Shown piece after piece: positions 1 through 6,421 of a stretch of 13,460 bases of DNA. The translations under genes were made by a program, and so were the position numbers. The notes under the pieces are model-generated. The model was not told where the DNA came from and ran no database searches. It saw only the letters and a program-made list of their open reading frames with translations. Origin of the DNA: an uncultured bacterium (GTDB lineage Bacteria; Cyanobacteriota; Vampirovibrionia; Gastranaerophilales; Gastranaerophilaceae); NCBI GenBank assembly GCA_902464375.1, contig CABQIM010000047.1:1-13460 (forward strand), read 5' to 3'. Within the stretch, counting starts at the first letter, position 1. Each line of letters starts with the position of its first letter.

Positions 1-2
1 AA

Positions 3-50
3 TATGGTAGAAAAAGAGCTCGTAAGAGATTCCAATTCTCTAAGAGATAA
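3..50 (+). CDS. C-terminal tail of a very basic protein (partial, begins outside the window)
   Basis: Only the last 15 codons and a TAA stop are present. The frame starting at base 3 gives YGRKRARKRFQFSKR, dominated by Arg and Lys, with codons (cgt, aga, aag, ttc) of the kind seen in strongly expressed genes. A strong hairpin plus T-run follows about 40 bases after the stop, as expected at the end of a plus-strand transcript. Such a tail would suit a small ribosomal protein (for example a bS21-like end), but too little is visible to name it. Frame 1 is also open, to base 135, but would read through the terminator, so I prefer frame 3. Confidence 0.35.
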   Translation, partial: YGRKRARKRFQFSKR

Positions 51-89
51 TTTTTTCAGAACATTAATAAATACGAAGGATATTATTAT

Positions 90-127
90 AAATGTCGGAG
101 TTCAATTGAATTCCGACATTTTATTTA
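90..127 (+). terminator. Rho-independent terminator, probably used from both sides
   Basis: Bases 91-120 form a near-perfect 30-base palindrome. The arms aatgtcgga and tccgacatt continue into the centre with G-T wobble pairs, and A90-T121 extends the stem. A T-rich tail (ttttattta) follows on the plus strand. The element sits between the plus-strand gene ending at 50 and the minus-strand gene ending at 170, so it can end both converging transcripts. The minus-side tail (tataataat) is weaker. Confidence 0.75.
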
Positions 128-169
128 TAGCTTGATGTGAAAACTCAATTTACTATTAGTATTTTACAC

Positions 170-1084
170 TTATTCCTTTGCCTCTTTGTTTTCTAATGGT
201 TTGCCAAACATAATTTTCATACCGGCAAAACGTTTATTAAGAGTTGCTTGGAATCCTTTCACAATATCATTTGTATTATCAACAACTGTGTTGATATTTT
301 TAATTACTGTGTTTGTGTTCGCTATAACACAATCTACCAGACTTATTGTTTCGCTTTGTGCGTGAGCAGAAATATTTGCGACATTTACACTTGCTTGCTC
401 TAAGTTTTTTGTTGTTCTCTCAATATTTTTAGTTGTTTGTTCTATATTTGCAAAAGTATTATTCAATCTTTGAGGTTTTGCAGAACGGTTTAGTTCTGAT
501 GTAACATCAGCCAAGTTTTTACTCATGTATGCTAAGTTTTCTCCTGTTTCTTTTAACGAAGGTCGCAAATCTTTTAGAATCTCATTGCCTGTATTAACAA
601 GTTCTGTTATAGCATCTAGAGTACCGCTTGCCGATTCAACTGTTTTGTTTAGGTTTTCTTTTATTTCGTCTAAGCCTCCGCCTTCTGCTTGCTTATCAAT
701 ATAGCCTGCAATATCCAAGCCCTTTTTGCCTTGTATAAAGCCATGATTTTTTAAATCTGTTATTGATGGAGCGTCAGGGTATTCCAATTCAATATAGTCT
801 TTTTTATTTTTAGTTTTCACTTTGGCTGTAATATTGTCAGGCAAAGACAAGTCTTTTGCTTTTAAAACCATATCAACTTGTGTTGTAGTAAAATCTTTTG
901 AGGGATGAACTCTAACGGAACGACCGAGCTTAAATCCTTTATAATAGACATTTAGATTGTGCGGAAAGGGTTCCATATCTTCAAAAACCGCAGTTACATG
1001 GAGATTATAAATACTTTGGATAAAAAATATGAACCCTGTAATTCCTAATATTGCACCTAGAATTAAAAGTAAAAATTTCTTCAT
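170..1084 (-). CDS. MCE (MlaD-type) domain protein, membrane-anchored lipid transporter subunit
   Basis: MCE proteins bind phospholipids or other lipids and form rings or tubes that carry them across the periplasm, usually with MlaE permease and MlaF ATPase. The 304-residue product begins MKKF and has one N-terminal membrane segment (about residues 4-26), then an MCE domain (about 30-105, with the VTAVFEDM strand and the YYKGFKLGRSV turn typical of the fold). A long Asn/Thr/Glu-rich coiled coil fills about 130-285 and would build the MCE tube. An in-frame TTG at 1108 extends it by 8 residues, but the ATG at 1084 directly precedes the signal-anchor-like MKKFLLLILG, so I choose it. No clear Shine-Dalgarno is visible. 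No mlaE or mlaF lies next to it, so partners must be elsewhere. Family assignment is firm; the lipid is unknown. Its promoter appears to carry a homopolymer spacer. Confidence 0.85.
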   Translation of the reverse strand: MKKFLLLILGAILGITGFIFFIQSIYNLHVTAVFEDMEPFPHNLNVYYKGFKLGRSVRVHPSKDFTTTQVDMVLKAKDLSLPDNITAKVKTKNKKDYIELEYPDAPSITDLKNHGFIQGKKGLDIAGYIDKQAEGGGLDEIKENLNKTVESASGTLDAITELVNTGNEILKDLRPSLKETGENLAYMSKNLADVTSELNRSAKPQRLNNTFANIEQTTKNIERTTKNLEQASVNVANISAHAQSETISLVDCVIANTNTVIKNINTVVDNTNDIVKGFQATLNKRFAGMKIMFGKPLENKEAKE

Positions 1085-1155
1085 GTAATAATTATTGTTG
1101 GAAAACAAAAAATAAAAATTACCTATGTAGAGGCTTATAGTATAAAATGTGTGAA

Positions 1156-1182
1156 AGTATAGTCCCCCCCCCCCTCTTGCAA
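1156..1182 (-). promoter_or_regulatory. Candidate promoter of the MCE gene with a poly-G spacer
   Basis: Read on the minus strand, a -35-like TTGCAA (1177-1182) is followed after 15 bases by a -10-like TATACT (1156-1161). Eleven of those 15 bases are a G run. Fifteen is shorter than the 17 preferred by sigma-70, so gaining one or two G would bring the spacing to 16-17. A second TATACT lies at 1139-1144; with it the G tract would itself fall in the -35 position. The architecture is seen in the sequence, its use is inferred. Confidence 0.45.
1164..1174. repeat. Homopolymer tract of 11 C (11 G on the minus strand)
   Basis: Eleven consecutive C in an AT-rich intergenic region between two divergent genes. 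Runs of this length slip readily during replication. In other bacteria, C/G runs of this kind inside promoters cause phase variation. Read-length or assembly error at the run is also possible. Confidence 0.95.
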
Positions 1183-1204
1183 TCTTTAGGAAAAAGAGTA
1201 TAAT
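1177..1204 (+). promoter_or_regulatory. Promoter of the SprA-like gene
   Basis: TTGCAA at 1177-1182 (4 of 6 to the -35 consensus) and a perfect TATAAT at 1199-1204 are separated by 16 bases. Transcription would begin near 1211, giving a leader of about 16 bases before the ATG at 1227. TTGCAA is its own reverse complement, so the same hexamer can serve as the -35 of the oppositely directed MCE promoter. The two promoters are therefore probably mutually exclusive. Confidence 0.6.
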
Positions 1205-1226
1205 AAAATACGTGAAGCAAGGAGAT

Positions 1227-1622
1227 ATGTATAGAAGTATGAATTTCTTGAATGTTTCGTCTTTGAAAAGCCAACGTCAAAATCTTATTAGAAAGAATTA
1301 TGCTGAGATTTATGCTCATGAAGCAGCACACAAACGTGCCGGTGGAGCTTTAGCCGGAGCGATTGTTATAGAGAAGAATGCGGAAGGTATTCCTATTGGC
1401 GGTCATGTGTCTATAAAAATGCCGACTTTAAATCCTAAGAATCCGCAAGCAACTATTGATAATGCTAATACTGTTATAGAATCAGCAATGGCACCTTCAG
1501 ATCCATCAAGTCAGGATTATAGGGTTGCAAGTCAGGCAAAAACAATAAGGGCGCAGGCTCAAAGATTAAAAAATAAAAATACACAATCAACAGATAAAAA
1601 GGGGTTGGATTATTATGCTTAA
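1227..1622 (+). CDS. SprA-related / CJM1_0395-type putative metalloprotease, short form
   Basis: The 131-residue product carries the hallmarks of the SprA-related family: AHEAAH (HExxH, residues 31-35) followed by a Gly-Gly pair (39-40) and AG, then a short segment ending GGHVSI, then NPQATI, and the family signature AMAPSDPSSQDYRVASQA (about 87-104). The HExxH pair would bind zinc with Glu32 as the catalytic base; function and substrate are not known to me. Known members are usually longer, with large low-complexity N-termini, so this is close to the bare core. It ends in a basic, polar tail with no membrane segment or signal peptide. The start is uncertain: AAGGAG (1219-1224) lies only two bases before ATG 1227, a GTG at 1212 would add five residues but overlaps the predicted transcription start, and ATG 1239 is also possible. 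It is divergent from the MCE gene. Confidence 0.8.
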   Translation: MYRSMNFLNVSSLKSQRQNLIRKNYAEIYAHEAAHKRAGGALAGAIVIEKNAEGIPIGGHVSIKMPTLNPKNPQATIDNANTVIESAMAPSDPSSQDYRVASQAKTIRAQAQRLKNKNTQSTDKKGLDYYA

Positions 1623-1696
1623 TATTATAAAACTTATTTATAGCTTTTTAGCGCCAAAACTTTGTTATATTCCAATCAAGAATTATTCACAAAATT

Positions 1697-1723
1697 GGGA
1701 TAAGTAATTTTTATCCCTCTTTA
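1697..1723 (+). terminator. Weak hairpin between converging genes
   Basis: GGGATAA (1697-1703) pairs with TTATCCC (1711-1717) around a seven-base loop, followed by tcttta on the plus strand. It overlaps the stop codon of the histidine kinase gene. The stem is short and the T-run poor, so terminator function for the SprA-like gene is only a possibility. Confidence 0.3.
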
Positions 1724-3063
1724 TATAATGGAATTTCGATAACAAATTTACATCCATTGTCAGATGTAACGGTAATTTTGCCGTTATGAAGTTTTACGAT
1801 GTTTTGAACTATTGATAATCCTAAGCCGGTGCCGCCAAGATTGCGACTTCTTGCCTTATCAACGCGATAGAAGTGTTCAAATAGTCTTGGCAAGTGCTCT
1901 TGTGGAATACCAACGCCATAATCTCGTATTATGATTTGTGCAAAATTATTTTGCGCGGTTAATGTTACATCAATAACTTCTGATTGGCTGTATTTTATTG
2001 CGTTTGTTAAAATATTAGTTATAGCTTGTTCTAGCAAACCGCTATCGCCGTGTATGTAGACATCTTCCAATTTTTGATTGATTTTTATGCTGTCAATGGA
2101 GCATAATGCAATGCTGTTATTGATTGCAATTGCTGGATTGATTTTGGTTAAGTCAATTCTTTGTGGTTTTTCGAGTTCTGATAATGTCAAAATATCTTGA
2201 ACTAAAGAATTTAATCTTTTTGATTGTTTTTCTAAAATATTTAAACATTTTTCAGTCTTAGGTGTTTTATTAGGAAGTTCTTCGTTCAATAGTTCAACCG
2301 CAGATAATATTCCTGTTAGTGGTGTTTTAACTTCGTGCGATACACTTGCTATAAATTCACTTCTATAGGCTTCGAGTTTTCTCATTTCTAATATTTGTGA
2401 TTTTAAGCGTTTAGACATTTTGCTTAAAGCTAATGCAAGTTCATATAACATTCCACCTTTTGGGATAAATATATCTGTGTTTAAATCTCCAGCTGATATC
2501 TTTATTGCACTGTTTTGAAGGCGGTTAAATGATTTATAAATGCCAAAAATATAACAAGCAAGAATAAAGACAATAAAAGTGCCGACTATAACACTTATCA
2601 AAATGTATTTTTTAGATTTGACAAGAATTTTATTGATATGGTTAGTTGTCGTAGATAATGTTAGCGTATAAATTTCGTTTTGAATTTTTAATGGCATTGA
2701 ATGATATATCATCTGAGGAGCCGTAAAAGTTTCCTCTTCTGTGTAGTTTTTAGGTATGTTAGTCGTATCAGCATTCATAGAATCGCAAATTGTTTTACCT
2801 TCAGAATCCCAGACGGTTAGTCGTGTATCACTATGTAGGAATAAAGTTGCATATTCATTTAATTCTTTAAAATCACGTTTCTCTAGAATTGGTTTAACAG
2901 CCCAACTAACTTGTTTTGCTAATGATGTTATCTCTTCTTTTTCTTCGTCAATATACGCTTTGTTAAACTGTTCAAGTTGGAATTTTGCAAGAAAGATGAG
3001 TGAAATAATGATAAATGCGATTAGTAGGACATTCCATATTAAAATCTTATCACGTTTTTTCAT
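1711..3063 (-). CDS. Sensor histidine kinase (PhoR/ResE-like, HAMP-HisKA-HATPase)
   Basis: A 450-residue membrane sensor that would autophosphorylate on histidine and pass phosphate to the regulator encoded just upstream. Order of parts: membrane helix 1 (about 9-27), an extracytoplasmic domain of about 120 residues (28-150) of no family I can name, membrane helix 2 (about 152-175), HAMP linker (176-228), and a dimerisation domain with the phospho-accepting His243 in SVSHEVKTPLTGI. An ATP-binding domain follows, with N box around Asn354 (ILTNAIKYS), G1 box DYGVGIP (381-387), F box around Phe395 and G2 box GGTGLGL (410-416). All catalytic boxes are intact. The ATG overlaps the regulator's TGA as ATGA, and a good Shine-Dalgarno (GGGAGG) lies seven bases upstream, so both coupling and independent initiation are possible. 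It is the last gene of the four-gene operon. The signal is unknown. Confidence 0.95.
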   Translation of the reverse strand: MKKRDKILIWNVLLIAFIIISLIFLAKFQLEQFNKAYIDEEKEEITSLAKQVSWAVKPILEKRDFKELNEYATLFLHSDTRLTVWDSEGKTICDSMNADTTNIPKNYTEEETFTAPQMIYHSMPLKIQNEIYTLTLSTTTNHINKILVKSKKYILISVIVGTFIVFILACYIFGIYKSFNRLQNSAIKISAGDLNTDIFIPKGGMLYELALALSKMSKRLKSQILEMRKLEAYRSEFIASVSHEVKTPLTGILSAVELLNEELPNKTPKTEKCLNILEKQSKRLNSLVQDILTLSELEKPQRIDLTKINPAIAINNSIALCSIDSIKINQKLEDVYIHGDSGLLEQAITNILTNAIKYSQSEVIDVTLTAQNNFAQIIIRDYGVGIPQEHLPRLFEHFYRVDKARSRNLGGTGLGLSIVQNIVKLHNGKITVTSDNGCKFVIEIPLYKEG

Positions 3064-3740
3064 TGTTTTCCTCCCAGTTTATACCCAATGCCGCGCACAG
3101 TTTCTATACAGGAGCCGTAATCTCCAAGTTTTTTTCTTAGATTTAGTATCTGAAAATCAATGACACGTTCTGTTATATCATATCCTGCTTCGCCTCGAAT
3201 AATGGAGATTAGTTCTGAACGTGAATATACGCGTTCTGGATATTTTGCGAGTGTTTTTAAAATTTCAAACTCGCTGAATGTTAAATCAATTATTCTCGTA
3301 TCAATTGTTACAACATGCTTGCTTAAATCTATTTGAATTCCTTTAAATTTTAACGTTCCAAACTCTTTTACGGCACGTAATTGTGCTTTTATTCTGGCTA
3401 CAAGTATTTTGTTGCTGAAAGGTTTTGTTATATAGTCATTTGCACCTATATCTAAGCCTTCAATAATATCGCGTTCACTGCTTTTTGCTGTTAGCATGAT
3501 TACCGGAATATTTTCAGTAATTTCATTATCTTTTAAGGCTTTGCAAACTTCTTCACCGTTCATAATCGGAAGCATCAAATCCAAAAGAATTAAATCAGGC
3601 TGCCATTTTTCAGCTATATCAAGTGCAGATTTTCCATCATTGGCAATCTTTGTATTCTCAAACCCGTTTGAATGCAGATACATTTCAATAAGTTCGCAAA
3701 TGTCGTTTTCGTCGTCTACTATTAATATCTTGTGGTTCAT
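3060..3740 (-). CDS. OmpR/PhoB-family response regulator
   Basis: A 226-residue DNA-binding regulator, partner of the kinase that follows it. The receiver domain (1-120) has the acidic pair Asp9-Asp10, phospho-accepting Asp54 in LILLDLMLP, switch Thr84 and conserved Lys106 (TKPF). The C-terminal winged helix (about 130-224) shows the family pattern LTFSEFEILKTLAKYPERVYSR, the recognition-helix region around ERVIDFQILNLRKKLG, and the ending ETVRGIGYKL. The start codon overlaps the GT2 stop as ATGA, and its own Shine-Dalgarno is weak, so translation is probably coupled to GT2. Members of this family bind direct repeats with an 11-bp period; exactly such a repeat lies upstream of the operon (6339-6356), which suggests autoregulation and control of the two glycosyltransferases. 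Confidence 0.95.
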   Translation of the reverse strand: MNHKILIVDDENDICELIEMYLHSNGFENTKIANDGKSALDIAEKWQPDLILLDLMLPIMNGEEVCKALKDNEITENIPVIMLTAKSSERDIIEGLDIGANDYITKPFSNKILVARIKAQLRAVKEFGTLKFKGIQIDLSKHVVTIDTRIIDLTFSEFEILKTLAKYPERVYSRSELISIIRGEAGYDITERVIDFQILNLRKKLGDYGSCIETVRGIGYKLGGKQ

Positions 3741-4681
3741 AGATTAATCGTTTCTTCTATTTGGTATAGAGGTCTACCCTTAACTTCTGTAAATACTTTG
3801 CTCAGGTACTCTCCTATTATACCAAGAGAAAGGATAATTATGCCATTAAAGAATGCACACGCAAACATTAGAGATGTCCAACCTTTAATTGCATTTCCGC
3901 TCAAGTAGCTAAATAGTGCGTATAATAAAAGCAATAAGCTTACAGAAAATATACATATGCCGGTTAGTGTAATTAATCTAAGCGGGAAAATTGAAAAGCT
4001 TGTAATTCCACACCAAGCAAATGATATCATTTTCAATAGCGGATATTTAGATTCGCCAGCCATTCTTTCACATCTGTCGTAATAAACGTTTGTTGATTTT
4101 AATCCAAGTAACGGAATAAGCGCACGTAAGAATAAAGTTTTTTCTTTGTAATCTTTAAGTCTTTCTACGGCTTTTTTGCTCATTAATCTAAAATCGGCAT
4201 GGTTGTATACAATATTAACTCCAAGAGCTTGCATAACTTTGTAGAACGCAAGAGCAGTGTATTTTTTGAAGAACGTATCAGTGTTTCTTTTATCCCTAAC
4301 ACCGTAAACGACATCATATCCTTCTTTGTACTTTTTTACCATCTGAATGATTGCATTTGTATCATCTTGTAAATCTGCATCAATTGTAATTACCATGTCC
4401 GCTTTTACCGAATACATACCTGCAAGTAATGCTTTTTGATGTCCAAAATTCCCTGCTAATTTTACGCAAGAAAATCTAACATCTTTTTGGCAAATATTGT
4501 CAATGATTTCTTGAGTCTTGTCACGGCTTCCATCGTTTACAAAACAAACTCCGCTATCTCCGGATATTAAACCATCTTCTGTCATAATGTCAAGAAGAAT
4601 TTGTAATTCACTAATTGTATATGTCAAAACTTCTTCTTCGTTATAGCAAGGTACAACTATCATTAATTTATTGTTTTTCAT
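3737..4681 (-). CDS. GT2 polyprenyl-phosphate sugar transferase (DPM1/GtrB/ArnC-like)
   Basis: This family moves a sugar from a nucleotide sugar to undecaprenyl phosphate on the cytoplasmic side of the inner membrane. The 314-residue product has a GT-A catalytic domain (1-225) with the N-terminal VVPCYNEEE strand, the metal-binding DAD at 101-103 within TIDADLQDD, FVNDGSRD (47-54), and RMAGESKY (206-213), the usual acceptor-side motif. Two membrane helices follow (about 233-259 and 269-291), then the typical GEYLSKVFTEVKGRPLY segment. Its length fits the family. It begins four bases after the GT39 gene, with AAGGAG inside the end of that gene, and overlaps the response regulator by ATGA. It would supply the lipid-linked donor used by the GT39 enzyme. 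The sugar cannot be read from the sequence, and no GtrA-type flippase is present in the window. Confidence 0.92.
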   Translation of the reverse strand: MKNNKLMIVVPCYNEEEVLTYTISELQILLDIMTEDGLISGDSGVCFVNDGSRDKTQEIIDNICQKDVRFSCVKLAGNFGHQKALLAGMYSVKADMVITIDADLQDDTNAIIQMVKKYKEGYDVVYGVRDKRNTDTFFKKYTALAFYKVMQALGVNIVYNHADFRLMSKKAVERLKDYKEKTLFLRALIPLLGLKSTNVYYDRCERMAGESKYPLLKMISFAWCGITSFSIFPLRLITLTGICIFSVSLLLLLYALFSYLSGNAIKGWTSLMFACAFFNGIIILSLGIIGEYLSKVFTEVKGRPLYQIEETINL

Positions 4682-4685
4682 ATTT

Positions 4686-6299
4686 TTAATGCTCCTTTAC
4701 TAAACTGTATCTTTTACCGGTTAATACAGTTTCAAGCTTCATTGTTTTGTTTAAATTCTCCAAATCATTATTCTCAACAACTACGTAAGATTTGTTGAAA
4801 GTGTTTTTAAATGGTGTTGTAGAAACATATTTTGCACCGTAAGAATCTCCATCTTGGAAATATTCGACATTTCCATCGTAATAGTATTGAAGACTAAAAC
4901 GTTCCCAAACATTGTAAGCTCCAAGTGGAAGTTGTTTTTCTTTTGCATATTTTGCAAAATTCATCAAATCATTCTGACCATAGCTATACCAAATATTAAA
5001 TAGCTTTGGCATCATAAAACCGCCAAGAAAAGCGATAAGAATTAAATATGAACCAAAAACATTCCATTTCTTTTTGTTATTTATGAGTCCGTAAACTCCA
5101 ATAACGAAAAATGCAATAACTAGCGGTATTTGTGCAATTTTTATTGATGAATATATGTCTTGCGGTAAATACAATCCGGCACAAGCCAGTAAGAGGGAGA
5201 ATGCTACAAATACGCTATTTGTGATGAATATAGAATACTTAACTTCTTTGTCACACTTAAGCCAAATATAAGAAGTTAAAACGGCTGCAAACGGATAAAG
5301 CGGAAGTATGTATGTAATCAATTTTGTTTTTGATACAGAAAAGAATACCAAAGTGAAAACAAAACCAATTAAATTCATCATCACGAATTTGTCTTTATTT
5401 TCTTGGACAAGTTTTTTTAGTCCAAGTATAAATGACATACTCCAAGGTAAAAATCCAATAATGAATGTTGGAATGTAATATATCAAAGTATGTTCACGTC
5501 CAATCTCGTTACTGCCCAAAAATCTTTGGAAGTGGTGTTTTATAATATATTCTTTGATAAATTCATTCCCATGAACGTGGTACATTATAATATGCCAAGG
5601 TAGCGCAATCAGTAAGAAAATAAGTGAACCAACTACAAAATACTGCGGTTTAAAGAATTCTTTTATATTTTTATATTTTAAGCCAACAAAAAACATTGTA
5701 CCAAATGGAACGACAACTGCCGGTATTCCTTTGGTAAGAATGCCAAATGCGGAGAAGGCATAAAACATCCACCAAAAATATTTCTTGTTTTCTTCTTTTA
5801 CAAAGTATGTCATTAAACCGCATAATGTTGATATTGCTATATTTGCAGTTAGTAGCATATCAAGAATTGAAACGTGAGAAAATATTGCAAATTCTACACT
5901 TGTTACAAGTATCAGACCGGAAACAATTGCAAATCTCTTAGAAATAACTTTCTTAGTATAAAAATAGAGTACTGCAACCACTGACAGAGCCGCCATTACT
6001 GATGGAATTCTTACGACAAATTCTTGTGTCACAAAAGTTATTTTGCTAAACAGAATATAGAAAATATCTAATATCCAGAAAAACAATGGTGGTTTGTCCC
6101 AGAAAATTTTGTCATCCAAATACAAAGTAATAAAGTCTTTGGAGTGTAACATACTTCTTGCCATATCGGCATATCTTGTTTCATCGGAATCCAAAAGTGC
6201 AGGCGCACCTAATTGGTGAAAATATACAAAATAAATCAGCAAAAATACAATACCTGTAAGCAGGTAGTTTTTGTAACGTGTAATTAAATCTTTTATCAT
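4686..6299 (-). CDS. GT39 (PMT/ArnT-like) integral membrane glycosyltransferase
   Basis: GT-C fold enzymes of this family take a sugar from polyprenyl phosphate and attach it to lipid A, protein or another envelope acceptor on the outer face of the inner membrane. The 537-residue product has many membrane helices. It opens with a first helix (about 13-28) and the diagnostic first periplasmic loop: DSDETRYADMARSM (37-50), with the catalytic-type Asp39-Glu40 pair, and FWDKPPLFFWI (66-76). The C-terminal 90 residues form a soluble tail. Length matches ArnT-type enzymes (about 550). It is the first gene of the operon with the matching GT2, and the order GT39, GT2, regulator, kinase suggests regulated surface modification like lipid A aminoarabinose addition. 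No other arn gene is present, so the sugar and acceptor remain open; protein glycosylation is an alternative. Confidence 0.9.
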   Translation of the reverse strand: MIKDLITRYKNYLLTGIVFLLIYFVYFHQLGAPALLDSDETRYADMARSMLHSKDFITLYLDDKIFWDKPPLFFWILDIFYILFSKITFVTQEFVVRIPSVMAALSVVAVLYFYTKKVISKRFAIVSGLILVTSVEFAIFSHVSILDMLLTANIAISTLCGLMTYFVKEENKKYFWWMFYAFSAFGILTKGIPAVVVPFGTMFFVGLKYKNIKEFFKPQYFVVGSLIFLLIALPWHIIMYHVHGNEFIKEYIIKHHFQRFLGSNEIGREHTLIYYIPTFIIGFLPWSMSFILGLKKLVQENKDKFVMMNLIGFVFTLVFFSVSKTKLITYILPLYPFAAVLTSYIWLKCDKEVKYSIFITNSVFVAFSLLLACAGLYLPQDIYSSIKIAQIPLVIAFFVIGVYGLINNKKKWNVFGSYLILIAFLGGFMMPKLFNIWYSYGQNDLMNFAKYAKEKQLPLGAYNVWERFSLQYYYDGNVEYFQDGDSYGAKYVSTTPFKNTFNKSYVVVENNDLENLNKTMKLETVLTGKRYSLVKEH

Positions 6300-6318
6300 A
6301 CCTATTTCTTTCAGCTTT

Positions 6319-6324
6319 ATTATA
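6319..6324 (-). promoter_or_regulatory. -10 element of the GT39-GT2-regulator-kinase operon
   Basis: A perfect TATAAT on the minus strand, about 20 bases before the GT39 ATG, giving a leader of about a dozen bases. No recognisable -35 hexamer lies 16-18 bases upstream; that position is occupied by one half of the direct repeat at 6339-6356. A strong -10 with no -35 is typical of activator-dependent promoters. Confidence 0.6.
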
Positions 6325-6338
6325 AGCTTACAAAAGAA

Positions 6339-6356
6339 TTGTTAGGTTTTTGTTAG
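6339..6356 (-). promoter_or_regulatory. Candidate operator: tandem CTAACAA repeat, PhoB-box-like (7+4+7)
   Basis: On the minus strand CTAACAA occurs twice with four bases between, so the copies are 11 bp apart (plus strand TTGTTAG at 6339-6345 and 6350-6356). OmpR/PhoB-family regulators bind head-to-tail repeats with this period; the Pho box is likewise 7-bp repeats spaced by 4. The box takes the place of the -35 element, 14 bases upstream of the TATAAT, as in Pho-type promoters. The repeat is seen directly; binding by the regulator encoded at 3060-3740 is inferred. Confidence 0.6.
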
Positions 6357-6396
6357 AAGGGAAATTTTCTACTGTATTAGTTTTGTATCTAATTGG

Positions 6397-6414
6397 CTGT
6401 AGGTTCTACTACAG
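6397..6414 (-). terminator. Small hairpin just after ahcY, doubtful terminator
   Basis: CTGTAG and CTACAG pair around a six-base loop eight bases after the ahcY stop. There is no T-run on the minus strand, so it may slow or protect transcript ends rather than terminate. The bases from here to the GT39 start otherwise hold the operator and promoter of the next operon. Confidence 0.3.
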
Positions 6415-6421
6415 ATATTTA

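Noticed and set aside
1..135. Open frame 1 at the left edge
   Set aside because: It would read through the strong terminator hairpin at 90-121; frame 3, with a stop at 50 before the hairpin, is more likely the real one.
1119..1331. 70-codon minus-strand frame across the divergent promoter region
   Set aside because: It runs through the poly-C tract and antisense to the SprA-like gene, and has the composition of a random frame.
2756..3163. 135-codon plus-strand frame
   Set aside because: Antisense to the start of the histidine kinase and end of the response regulator, both unambiguous; no ribosome-binding site or family features.
3496..3747. 83-codon plus-strand frame
   Set aside because: Lies wholly opposite the receiver domain of the response regulator.
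5747..5941. 64-codon plus-strand frame
   Set aside because: Antisense to membrane helices of the GT39 gene.
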